A stretch of 64,000 nt of DNA from Phalacrocorax aristotelis. Taxonomy: Eukaryota > Chordata > Aves > Suliformes > Phalacrocoracidae. Numbering within the stretch: the stretch's first letter is position 1; every line of letters starts with the position of its first letter. The DNA lies in the NCBI RefSeq assembly GCF_949628215.1, contig NW_027441227.1, forward strand, positions 1 to 64,000. Reading direction: 5' to 3'. Under the pieces are notes generated by a model. That model was given only the letters and a program-made list of their open reading frames with translations, was not told where the DNA came from and did not search any database. Shown in pieces: positions 10,503 to 21,539 of the stretch. A program made the translations under genes and the position numbers.

Positions 10503-12301
10503 CTGAAAAACAGAAATCCCAAACTATATTTCAGCACGTTAATAAAATAGCACAGAAGAAAATGGAGGAGCTCAGTCAGCATAAGGGGTAGGAAGGAAAT
10601 TGAGCCGCAGCAAGATTCCAGGCAAACGGGTCACGTCAAAACACAACACATCCTTTAAAAGCTAGAGTGATTGGAACACTTGAAAACGGTATTAAGACTA
10701 ACCGATACCATTTTGAACAGATCCTTCGCGTAACACTGAACGCTCTGGCTGGTGCTGGAAAACGTCTCATCCCTTCCTTACGGCACCGCTGCGGGGAGAT
10801 AACCCCGTGAGGCTGCGGGGCAAAGTTGTACCGGAACCGGAACCTCCGCTTACAGACCCACCGCAGCAGCTACAGCCCTCGCCCTGCCGCCGCACGTCTT
10901 GCTGCCTGGCTCCACGAAGCCTGAAGTGAAGCGTGTCAAACTTGAAAGAGTAACGTAAAAAATTAAGAATAAATCTCAGTAATTCACTTTGTGCTGAGAA
11001 GGCGGGCGCGTGTTTACGCACATCCAATATGAGCGTCTAGGCTCTAAAAGCTTTCCATTTTCCTTCTGCGTTCATTCAACTCGCACAGCCGTTCACGCCC
11101 GCCATAAGATTATCTACCTCCAAAATACACAGCAGCAACGTGACTGGGGGGTTTTGGCGTGTTACGGAGTCGGGAGGGACGTCCGCCCAGCTGCCCCGCC
11201 CAAGAGATGCTGCTGAACTGCCAGGGAAACGCGCGTCGAAAGCGAGACTGAAATAAAGTACTTAAGAGCGCTCCCTCAAAATACCGGCAGGAAACACCCC
11301 CCCACAACATTCAGTCGCCCCTCATTAAATATTTACAACAAATACCTACCTGCTTAAGTACACCTAACAAATCGTACCCTACATCTGCTTGGCAGTTACA
11401 GCTGAAAGAGCGCAAGTCACGTCGTAAATCAGACGATGTTAGCTTTTTTTTAAACTTTCATTTATGACAGAAGAATCGGTGAGTGAAGAGATCCCCGATA
11501 CAGTTTTACTTTTTTGGGGGGGGAAAAAAATAATACCGCAACAAAAAACCACACAAATCAAATCCCCAGTGTTGCAATACACGGGGCTACCAAGAAGGAC
11601 CGGCAGACCTGCTAATGCGTTCGGCTGTACCGAAGCATGCAGGGGAACCGCATTTTATGGTATCTCGACTGTTACAACTGAGAACCCAAGCACTACCAAT
11701 GCCATCAACCTTTGCAGTATGTGCTGTGCTTGGATCTCCGCAAGGACCATGGATTTTTTTATCTTTAAAAAAAAGCAATACTTTGCAAGTCTTGTGCTGA
11801 TGAGTTCTGCTGACAAAGACACTGTCTCTAAGATGCACTCTGATGGCAAGTTCATAGAATGCAACCTCACTGAATAAGAAATATCTCAATTTTTCAAAAT
11901 CTCTTCCTAACAAAAGTCACACTGTGGGGCTTTCAGATGGGTCAGATTATGCATCCTTTCACAACAAGAAACACACCAGCTAACCAGGATATTCTTGCAG
12001 TGGCCAGGTGCCTCTTCATCATAAGAAAAAAACCCAGAGCCAGCAATAAGTATCACACAGGTCAACACAGATCTCTTCCAGAGCACCCCCCTCATCAAAA
12101 CGAACATGCCCATCGGCTCACCTGCTCTGCACAGATTCCAGCATCACACCCCGCTTCCGTCATCGCTTGTGGCACCAAACGTATCAACACACAGTAAACT
12201 ACCGTTACGCTCGTGAGAAATCACCGCCCCGTGACTTCCTCATTACTACCCAGCTCACTTCTAATGCTCATACGCCGTTCCAAAGACGGCCCACGTGTTA
12301 C

Positions 12302-12426
12302 CTACAAAACTGAAGAGCTCGACGACGGACCACAGCATTCTCTCGTCTTAGATGCTGGCCGCTGCCCCACCTTCTCAGACCTCTCATAGGCGTGCGGCAG
12401 CAGCACTCCGAGCCTGCCAGCGGCAC
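12302..12426 (-). other. Candidate 125-nt exon, minus strand
   Basis: The acceptor CTTGGCTTTTTGCAG/GTGCC and the donor TTTGTAG/GTAACA bound a 125-nt segment on the minus strand. Two frames are open nearly to the donor; in both, a TAG lies at or across the last exon bases. The product is not recognised. It could belong with the candidate exon at 10442-10502 in an unknown minus-strand transcript. Confidence 0.22.
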
Positions 12427-12649
12427 CTGCAAAAAGCCAAGCGAAAAGGCACCTCCTGAGATGCTGCCCGATGCCACAGCCTGCCCGCACCGATCCCCGT
12501 CTCGCACCCCTTTCCCTCGACAGCCTCCCACCCGGCCTACGTCACTTGCAGCTGAACACGGCACCTCGCCCGCCGTCCGTAACACCCAAACGACACGCGT
12601 TGCTTATAACTTCACCAGCAACACAACACCTCAGAAAAGAGCTGCTACT

Positions 12650-13200
12650 TCAGCCCACCAATCACCACTCGCCTTGCTCGACTTGCCTCCTTTGCTCATT
12701 GCTACGCTACTTCAAAACCAAAACAAAAGACAAACGCAAGGAGCAATGGAGTCATAGAGGCATCGGTCACATCTTCCCTCTATATACACCACGCACCGAC
12801 TCACCCGCTTACATTGGTCCCCTCAGTTCCCCTCCGTCGCCCTGCACGACTCGTCCCTCGGCATCTCCAAAACCAATACGAAACAAGTCGCCTGGTTGCA
12901 CAGCAGTACCTTAACTGTTCCTGAACACCGACTATAACCTGCCATTAAAAACAAACATATGACATCAAACATGAAGCCCTACGCACGTACAAGCTTGAAC
13001 ACCCTGCAGAGGTAATCTGCTCAGCTGAACTCTAGCTGCCTCTCCCAGATAGCCACGGTCACGGCCTCCGAGCCCACAAAACGTCACGGTGATTACGGTC
13101 CTTGCCTGCTGAGGAGGGCCACTCCATCCGAGATGACGGTACCACCTTTCCCCCAACAGCCTTAGCATAGCAACAGATGAACCCTAAGCTCTCATCGCTG
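12650..13200. repeat. Copy 1 of a three-copy diverged duplication
   Basis: Related copies lie at about 13760-14210 (offset near 1.08 kb) and 50880-51260. Shared landmarks are CAGCCCACCAA/CAGCCCCA, CACATCTTCCCT, CGTTGCCCTGCACGAC or its variant, AACAAGTCACCTGGA or its variant, and GCACGTACAAGC. Copies 1 and 2 also share CTCTAGCTGCCTCTCCCAG and a stretch ending near GGCCACTC. Confidence 0.75.
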
Positions 13201-13759
13201 TGCCACCTACCCGACTCTACACGGCCAGCAAGGCGGCTCCGAGCCAAACTCACAAAACGCACACACCAACGCTATGAGAAACACTACAAACTGCGCGCCT
13301 CCGAGACGAGAGAACGCTCTCGGCAAACACAGAGACAACTGGACGGAAGAGCTCGTCCAGCAACAAGACCTGCAGAACCCTGACAGGGATGCAAGGAGGC
13401 CCTAACGAGATCCAAAATGATTAGAAGAGCGTCAGGGCCCGTGACAAGAAGTTCCTCTCAAAACTGAGAGGGAGGAGGCACAAGAAGCCCAGCTACAAGA
13501 CCTAAGAACGTAAGGATGCAGGGAAGAAATCACGCTCCCTGAAAACAGACAGCGACAGAGCAGAGCTGTTCACGCATCTGGGAACGACGCCGCAGACGAC
13601 AACTGCCCAGAAACTCCTCAAACATCAGAGCGATCCACGCTTTAAACTGTAACGCAAAAAGAAGCACCCGATGGGCGCCGGCCCCACAATTAGAACCTTG
13701 CCAGCCCCTAGGGATAGCGCTGTGCTCCTGAGAGCAAAGAGAACAAAGTCACCAGCCCC

Positions 13760-14210
13760 ATGCGCCCCCTCACTGCGACCCAGCTCGCCTGAAATGCTCC
13801 TCAAATAGCCTTCGGTCGCATCTTCCCTTTAATCCCGCACACGGACCCGCTGCCTTAGTGTGCTCTACTCAGCTCTGCTCCATCACCCTGCACAGCTCCA
13901 TCTTCATCCTCTGCAAGAACAGCATGATAGAACAAGTCACCTGGACGCACAGCAACAGCTTAACCATTCCACAGGTCTTGCTTCCACGTAGGAATACCAT
14001 CTAGAGCCCAACTACTGCATGCCATTAAAGGAAATACCTTCAATCAAATGTTAAGCCCCACGCACGTACAAGCTTGAACAGCTGAGAGGTGCCCTCTGCT
14101 CAGCTAGCACTCTAGCTGCCTCTCCCAGGCAGCTACGGTCATCCCCTCGGCACCCACAAAACACCCCGGAAATTACCATCCTCGCCCGCTGCCAACGGCC
14201 ACTCGCTCCG
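13760..14210. repeat. Copy 2 of a three-copy diverged duplication
   Basis: This copy aligns to 12650-13200 with many substitutions and small indels. It shares ACAAGTCACCTGGA, GCACGTACAAGCTTGAACA and CTCTAGCTGCCTCTCCCAG with its relatives. With copy 1 it forms a local direct duplication of roughly 1.08-kb period. Confidence 0.7.
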
Positions 14211-16300
14211 ACGAGGGTTGTACGGGCGTTGCCAAAACAGTCTACGCATATTAACATTAACCATATACTCTTATTGCTATTCTTTCCTCCGCTCTACCAT
14301 TGCTACACCCCCAGGCGGAGCAGCTCTGACACAGGCATCGACGTGCACGGACCGACACCGCTCACAAATACTACAAGCGACGCGATCGAGGCACCTAAGA
14401 AAACTCTCACCGAGACGACAGACTTCCGGCCCAGAGATGCCACCGGGCGAGAAGATCTATACGGCAGCGAGGAAGAAGCTATAGCATCCGCAGAGAAGTC
14501 ACCTACCATCATCACCTGCAATAAAACCATATACCCACAACTAGGACGACGTACGAGCGACAAGCCACTCTTAAAGACCTCAGAACGTTCAGGTGCAGGG
14601 AACAGGTCCCAGAAAAGGGCTCTGCGTATTCAGACTGCTCTTCAGCAGCAGTATTGAGGCCGCCTTAATCACCGCTGCAAAAAGATGACCTTCTATAAAG
14701 GTCTAATATTTCAGACACAAGACAAATCTATGCAGTAGACTTAAAATGCGAGAAAGGAAGCTCTCGGTTACCATTATGCCGATGAGCCAGGGCTTGCAAA
14801 ACCCTCAATATTGCTACCTAGGTGCCTGCTCAGCACGGAGAACAACAGACACATCGAGACCCGAGTACAGTAAGGAACAAAGACAGACTACAAAATCCAC
14901 ACAACAGCACAAGCACAGGCAGGAACTCCCCTGCCTGGCAGATGCTTCTGTTTTGCAGAAAGGACACCACAACCTCTCTCGGCCCAAACGTGTCCGGTCT
15001 CTGAACGGTACCCTCCGCTGATTTTACAACCCCTGCCCGCCCCACCTGCGCTTCCCGCAACCGACCAGCCACCCGCACAAAGACCGCATCGGCCCCTCAG
15101 CTTCCCTTCCAAATCTGGGGGCTCAAAAGCCATCCTTTAAAAAGGCCACACAGGCTACGTAGGATGGGGCTGCGGTCACACGGATACTCTTCATCTCCAA
15201 ACGTGCGGTGCCATCACTCAGCATCGCACCACTCAACGCCGGCCACTTCCGCAACAACAGCCTCCTCGGAAGCGCCGTGAACTTCCGCTCCCCCACGCTC
15301 TAATGAGGCTGGATGTCGTGGCCGCCGCCACCTACGGTGCCTAGAGAACCAGAGAGACAAGGCGACCCCTGCGCCTGGAAGCGGCCGCCCGCTCACAAAC
15401 AATTCCACACCTCAAAAATAACAGCTGCTACGGCTCCCTGTTCATCGCTCACCTTGCCCAACGAGCTCGGGGCAGACATCCCGCTTTGCATATAGTTTTG
15501 TGAGTCCCTTCATTAACTAGTCACATAGGTGCTCACACTGCACGACCCCTCCGTTGTCACGTGCTGACCTACCTTCTCACGATGCTCTGTTCGCCCCCTC
15601 CCTTCCGTGTCCGGCTCCCTACCGTGCATCTGCACCAACAGCCACATTCCAGACTCATCCTTTCCCCTACCGTGCCAACACGGCTCCGCTCACCTCCCAA
15701 TCCGTGCCTCCCGGGTCAGTGGCCACGTCAGGTGCCTGCTCGCATTCTCGGTCCGTCCCCGATGGCTGGGGAACCGTCACCTTCAATGCCGGGCCCACTT
15801 CTGGGGAAATACGGAGAGGCACACAGATGTTGGACGCTGCTTTCCAAAAGCAAGAGCTCACCACGCAAAACAAACTAACAAATCCTTTTGACTGACTTGT
15901 TCGGCAACACAGAGACCCCAAAGGCAGAAATCCCAGACGAGTGACCTCACAGCCCGCCCCGTCACAGCACACGACGCCATCTGCTCGCCTTTGCCGTCAC
16001 GCCTCGCTCGACTGTCCTGCTTAACCCTCGACCTGTTACTTAAACTGCAAGAAAAAGTCAAACCACGCAACACACAAAAATCACAGTTCGTGTCAGATGA
16101 CTCAAGCACAGGCGGACACTGATAGGCCAAACACCAAAAGCAGTATGGGAAGCAAACAGGCGTGGCTGGTGTAGCAACACACTCTCCCTTTGTAGGTAAC
16201 TCACTCCTGAGCGACTCCACGAACAGCCGCGTGGAGAACCTCTCGGCAGACAGCACGCTCGAGTGGCCGCGCTGACACAACTTGCACAACGCACAGGCAA
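14211..16300. other. Unassigned DNA with weak splice-like signals
   Basis: No repeat family or protein is recognised. On the minus strand a good acceptor (TCTCTGGTTCTCTAG, near 15340) and a donor (GGCAAG/GTGAGC, near 15449) are visible, but the frames they join are not mutually open. I report no gene here. Confidence 0.4.
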
Positions 16301-16309
16301 AACTGGTGG

Positions 16310-16520
16310 AAAAAATATAAGGTTCTACCTTCAGTCAAGTCAAAATTCCTGGAAAACAAGACAAAACAAACAAAAAACCTACCACACACAAAAAAACCCA
16401 ACAAACCACAAACTAAAAAACCCAGACAAAACCATAACACCCCCACAAAACCAAATAATCCAAAACGCACTATTAGACCATCTTGCTACCCCTGAACACC
16501 CAACAAAAACTTACTGACCC
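16310..16520. repeat. A/C-rich low-complexity stretch
   Basis: The stretch consists of repeated AAAACAA, CACACAAAAAAACCC and ACAAACCACAAAC-type phrases, almost lacking G on the plus strand. The bases beyond it (16520-18500) are unassigned. They include 16610-16760, a diverged relative of 4220-4420. Confidence 0.6.
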
Positions 16521-18509
16521 AAGGGAAAACAAAAGCTCGTACAAGTGTACTTCCTAATATATATCTGCTGCTCAACTTTGACTGCTCCTTAATCTCTTAC
16601 CTCAACCAGAAACCTCCCCATCTCTGAATGTCAAAACACACCTACCCAAAGAGCTTAGACAGCTCAAAACCTGCAACCAACTCAAGGAACAGTACCAGAG
16701 AAGCCCAGGAGCAGAATGAGCCTCCCGAAAAAAGGCTGGGGCTCATCTACCCCAGCGGAATGGCAAAGCAGAACGAAATCTTTTAAGAACCCCTTCTCAA
16801 AAAATATCTCTGGTTATAAAGTAAATCATTTATTGTAAAGCCATCAACCATTCGGAGTCACCTCAACGCTCTCTCTCGCTCAGTCCCTTAACAGAACTAG
16901 ATCAGTCTCAAAGGACAAAAAACACGAAAAGAAACGTGGAAATACACAAGCGTATCGGGAACCGTATGAAGCAGCTAAATTAACACCTCAGTAGCTGGGG
17001 CAAAACTAAATTGTAAAGGACAACAAAAAAACACCCCAGGAGACACATGGATAAAAACAGATGAAGGCGCTCTCTTCTCGCAGAAGCTCAAGAAGAGACC
17101 TGAGCCAACGGTACACAGCTCTGGGGTATCGGATACCGAAAAGAAACATACTCGAGACAGAAAACAGACTGCTGCGGAGCACAAAGGTGGCTTTGGCAAA
17201 GGTTCTGCCGGGACAAGAGTCACAGTTACAGGGAACGGACAGCGGCCGGCAGGGGAAACGCCGTCGGCGTGGAGGGGCCAGCGGGGTAAATGCCGCCCAC
17301 AGCTAACGCTGCGCTATCAAGCCTTAAGCGAAAACTGCAGAGTAGTTACAGGAGACGGGCATAAGATGGATGCTGAATATCACTTGATGGTCACAAAATC
17401 TCATGGGGATGGGCACCACGTAGCCTCACGGACACCCCTTAGACCCAAACGCTTAACGAAAGACGCTTCTTGCCAAAACACAAGCTCGACGAGGAAAAGC
17501 CAAAGCTGATGCGGGGGCAACTACTAAAATCTCAGTACGTGAGCAGGCATTACTTAAGATGGTGCGGTGGTTCTGCCGGGTCCGTCCAACCTGAGCAACG
17601 GGTTCTAACGCCTGTCCAGCAGCGTCCATGATCTCTCTCACGGCCTCCCACATCAGAAACCTCCCCTGCCCAGGACCGCGTTTTGCATGTTCCACCCCTC
17701 CCCATCCCCGCAATGAAAATCAAACACAACAAATAAGCAGTCTACTTCATCTTCTTGGCCTCCAAAAGAAGCTTCCTTCCTCTGCTGAGCGTCGACACCA
17801 ACATCCTCGTGCCGTTCCTCAAAAGCAAGCTGGTCCTCGGGTGCCCGTACTGCCAAAAGAAGACAAAACGATTATGCTCTTATAACGAGCTCCATCATCC
17901 TCTCCTCCTTCAGGAAATCGAGTCCCGATTGCTACATACCAGAAGTTTGTGCAGTAGATGGCCGAGGCCAGCCCCGTAAATGAAGCACTCTGTGACCCTG
18001 CTTTCTCTTTTGGCCACAGCACCCGCCACTGGGGAGCCCCAAACCCCTTCGTGACTCCCTACGAAAACCAGATATAACTAGTTCAAAACATCTGGCAGGT
18101 GAGAGATGACCGACAAACACGTACAGCCCACCTTACCCTCAAACCAGCCAGAGAGCTGACTTCCTCCCCCACTGAACTCTCATCTTCGACAAATTCACCA
18201 AACAGAACAATGTTTACACTGAACAGAACAAAACCCTTACCCTCTGACACTCTGAAACGGGTTTGTGCACCCACAAAATATATATATTCATGCTACCGAC
18301 CCACGTACCACACTTCCTCAGGGTCAGCCCCACAAAGACAGGAGAACGCCCAATGCTCTCTCCATGGATACCCCGATGCTCCGCTCCCTTCTTTGCTGCT
18401 CCTGTCACGGGAAAACGCTGGGAATAAAAAAAGGTTCAGAGAAGCAAAACAATAAACAATAAGGAGAGGGACCAGCGCAAAGGAATAGAGAGAGGAAGAG
18501 ACGAACAGG

Positions 18510-18683
18510 AAGGACAGACAACCACATCCTGAGCACAGCCTCTGGGAGAGGGAAAGAGGAAACAGCAACCGTTATTACCGCAGATCAACCCTGACCAAAG
18601 CCTCCTTCCACAGGGGCTTCTGGACACACCGCTCCTTCCCCGCGCTACTGCTACGGGCCCCTGCGCCGAGGGGGAATCCAGTG
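18510..18683. repeat. Truncated fragment of the 5-kb unit at the array edge
   Basis: These bases match 19451-19624 of the first unit (the GGACAGACAACCAC to GAATCCAGTGC segment). At 18683/18684 they are fused to a different part of the unit, the purine-rich tract. This is a rearranged left boundary of the array. Confidence 0.8.
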
Positions 18684-18922
18684 CAGGCAGAGAGAGGCAG
18701 AGAAAAGTAGCCACAGGCTACAGGACAGAGAGAGGGAGGACTGAAAAGACGGGGAGGCAGGGAGCCACTCAGAGCGAGACGGAGAAAGAAGGTGCGGGGG
18801 GGCGCAAAAAAAAAAAAAAAAAATTTTGCAGCAGGTAAGGAAAGAGAGGGGGCCAGGGGAGAGACAGGGAGGGCCCAGGACGCACAAGAGAGGCAACGGG
18901 GCCCCACTGGCCCAGGACTCAC

Positions 18923-20010
18923 CGCGACTCTCGCTCTCAGCGCTGCTGGCACAATTTAGCCGTTCACATGCTTCTTTCCCCTCCTCTCCTCCCTGCCTCT
19001 TCTGCAGCTCCAGACTCTAGGCCGACCTCCACCTAAAGAGGATACGTGGGTGTCTTACCGCTCTTACGAGATGAGGCTTCCTCGGCACGTAGCCTAGCTC
19101 GCTCGTGCCCTACACGCCCGTACCCAACTCCGGGTTACGCGTACGGACCCTGCGGTGCACGTTGGTGGCCTGGCCCGCTGCGGACTATGAAGGGGGATCC
19201 TTCCTCCCTCACCTGCAGGGACAGGCTCTCTTGCCTGCAGCAGGAAGGCAGCTGGCAGCCAGAGCGCCTTCAGTTTCTTCTGCTTTACCTTTCGTTGGCG
19301 TCTCCAGCTTCAGCCGAGGCAGCTCCTGTCCACAGCCGGGAAGGGCTCTGTGTGTCCCTTTTCGCCCCGGCGCCGCGAGGATGGCAAAGCCGGGCAGAGA
19401 GAAGCCACGCAAGCCTGAGATGGCCGCAGTCGACGGCGTCCCCGGGGGAAGGACAGACAACCACGTCCTCAGCACGGTCTCTGGGAGAGGGAAAGAAGAA
19501 ACAGCGACCGTCATTACCGTCGATCGACCCTGACCAAAGCCTCTCCTTGCGCAGGGGCTTCCGGACACACCGCCCCTTCCCCGCGCTACTGCTACGGGCC
19601 CCTGCGCCGAGGGGGAATCCAGTGCGCTTGAGGGCCGGCTCGCTGCCTTCACGACAGGGCCTGGGGGCGGCCAAGGGCTACGCAGCACGCTTCAGGGGAG
19701 GTGCCGGGGCTGGGGGCAGGCGCACGGGGCAAGGGGGGGCCAGGGGAGGCTGAGCGGGAGCTCTGGCGAGCCGGGGAGGCGGCCATCATCTGCGCCCTGG
19801 GCAGGGGGAAAAGGTCCTCCTCCTTTCCCTCTTCCCTTCTGTCAGCTCCCGGGGAACTCACCGCTTCTCGGGGAGCGGCCGCACCTGCAAGCCCCCAGAA
19901 ATCAACACGAATCCAACCCCAAAAATACACCGCGCGTACCGTAGGCGGCACGGCCGCCCGGCACCCGAGCGCCGGAAGACCGCGCCTCCCGCCACGCCCC
20001 GGAGAACCAC
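18923..20010 (-). other. Candidate spliced transcript, U1 copy (reading frame broken)
   Basis: The splice signals are kept: the donor after 19862, acceptor CCTTTTCCCCCTGCCCAG, donor GAAAG/GTAAAG, and an exon-4 acceptor changed to CCTCTTTAG but still valid. The 192-codon frame is lost through an indel in a G run near 19730-19740, and the microexon is 22 instead of 24 nt. Exon 4 is at 18923-19032. Confidence 0.35.
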
Positions 20011-20039
20011 GTGACAGGGCCGGCAGCCACTGCGCCAGG

Positions 20040-20242
20040 ACTACACCTCCCGGCATGCTCTGCGACACAACACGGCCGCCCGGCAGCCGCGCGCCGCAAG
20101 GACTACACCTCCCGGCATGCTCTGCGCCACAACACCGCCGCCCGGCAGCCGCGCGCCGCAAGGACTACACCTCCCGGCACGCTCTGCGCCACAACACGGC
20201 CGCACGGCCAGCCTCCAGGCGCACCACCACAGCTCCCGGCAC
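20040..20242. promoter_or_regulatory. ZNF143/Staf-type motif cluster, U1
   Basis: Near-consensus ACTACANNTCCCGGCATGC sites lie at 20040-20058, 20102-20120 and 20164-20182, 62 bp apart. A weaker ACCACAGCTCCCGGCACGC follows near 20224. The setting is a dense CpG island, with a CACGTG E-box just upstream near 20009. ZNF143 (with THAP11/HCFC1) binds this motif at housekeeping, often bidirectional, promoters. Confidence 0.7.
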
Positions 20243-20859
20243 GCCGCCAGCCCGCCCTCCCCGCTCTCGGACCCTGCGGGCCACCGTCCCTCCCGCCGAT
20301 GCACCCGGAAGCCCCACCGAGCCCTCAGCACAGCCTCGCTCTCCCCACCGCCCGCTCCGACCCAGCGCTGCCCCGCAGCAGCCCTCCTCGGGGCTTGACC
20401 CGGGACGCAGCGCTCCACCACCCAGCCCCCGCTCACCTCCTCCCTCGCTACAGTCGCAGCCCGCTGACGCTCGGCCACAGCTCCGCTCCGCTCCGCCCTC
20501 GGCTCACACTGGCCCCCCGGAGCCGGGCACCACCCCTTTTCCAGGGAGGAGCCGGCACCGTCAGCCCCACTGCCCGCACCTGGGGCCCCTCCATCCAGAC
20601 CCCGCCATCAGCTGAGGCGCAGCAGCAACGGGGGGCCCCCTCCCCTCACCCCCACAGTGCACCACCTCCTCCCCTGGGCTCCATCACAGCCCCTTGCCCC
20701 ACGCAAAGGCAGCGCAAACGCAGCCCTGAGGGCAAACGAGAGGGCAGGTGTTTGTGCAGGCGCGCACGTAACAAGTCCCAGGAGCCATTCGTGGGTCAGG
20801 GTCCCCAACGCTCCCCCTGCCCCAAGGCCACCTCGGCCGCCGTTGCCGCAGCCGCACGG

Positions 20860-21423
20860 AGCTGGTGTTGGCTGCGATAGTGCTCATTTTCGCCACAGTA
20901 GCTAGGCATGGATACGTTTTGGATTTATGCTCAAAACACCGTTAATAATGTAGAGATGTTTTGGTTCTTGCTGAGCACTGCTTCCACAGTCAGAGCCTCT
21001 TCTGGTTCTCTCAGTGCCCCACCAGCAAGTAGGCTGGGAGAGGACACAGCTGGGAAAGCTTTCCCAGCTAACTGACCAAAGGGATATTCCATACCATTTG
21101 ACATCACGCTCAGCACACGCAGCTGCGGGAAGAAGGGGGAGTCCTTGGGGGCTACGGCATTTCTCTCCCTAAGTAACCGTTACACATGACAGAGCCCTGC
21201 TTTCCCAGAAACAGCTCAACACCTGCCCGCCGAAAAGGAGGAGTGAATTAATTCCTTGCTTTGCTTCCACGCACAGCTTTTGCTTTACCTATTAAACAGT
21301 CTTGATCTCAACCCATGATTTTTCTCACTCTTACCCTTCCAGCTCTCTCCCCCAGCCCACTGAGGGTGGAGCGAGCAAGCAGCTCCCTGGTGCAGAGTTG
21401 CCAGCTGGGGCTAAGCCACGGCA
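20860..21423 (+). mobile_element. Solo LTR-B of an avian endogenous retrovirus, U1
   Basis: I recognise this from memory as a widespread bird ERV LTR. Landmarks in order: GGCTGCGATAG, TAGCTAGG, TTTTGGATTTATGCT, GAGCACTGCTTCCACA, CCACCAGCAAGTAGGCTGGGA, CTGACCAAAGGGATATTCC, GTAACCGTTACAC, AATTAATTCCTTGCTTTGCTT, ATTAAA poly(A) signal, then CTGGGGCTAAGCCACGGCA at the 3' end. The TATA box expected after CATGCTCAGC is degraded (ACACGCAGCTG). A donor-like AAG/GTGAGG lies on the plus strand at 21513/21514, just downstream. Class II versus III and the target-site duplication are undetermined. Confidence 0.75.
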
Positions 21424-21539
21424 CGCGCTTGTCCCGGTTTGGCAGGGAACGGACCGTCCGTCGCCTGGCTCCTGGGGCGACGGGCTGCTGGGCAGAGGGG
21501 GAGGCCACCAAAGGTGAGGAGCAGGGCACGGGACAGTAG

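Larger units (their letters stand above)
9906..12640. other. Unassigned non-coding DNA with candidate minus-strand exons
   Basis: This stretch is absent from the related segment near 50.86-50.88 kb and so looks like an insertion or block exchange relative to that copy. I recognise no repeat family or protein in it. The two best splice-flanked candidates, 10442-10502 and 12302-12426, are listed separately. A third donor-like site on the minus strand (CAG/GTGAGC) is near 12120. Confidence 0.4.

Noticed and set aside
11791..11880. Possible C/D-box snoRNA (CTGATGA at 11797-11803, CTGA at 11870-11873)
   Set aside because: Spacing is suitable, but there is no convincing terminal stem, no clear D' box and no recognisable guide. 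The boxes are short enough to occur by chance.
17780..17960. Minus-strand pair of splice-like sites around 17.78-17.95 kb (CTTCTTTTGGCAG acceptor, TTCTG/GTATGT donor)
   Set aside because: The acceptor is good, but the upstream exon lacks a pyrimidine-rich acceptor and the joined frame stops quickly.
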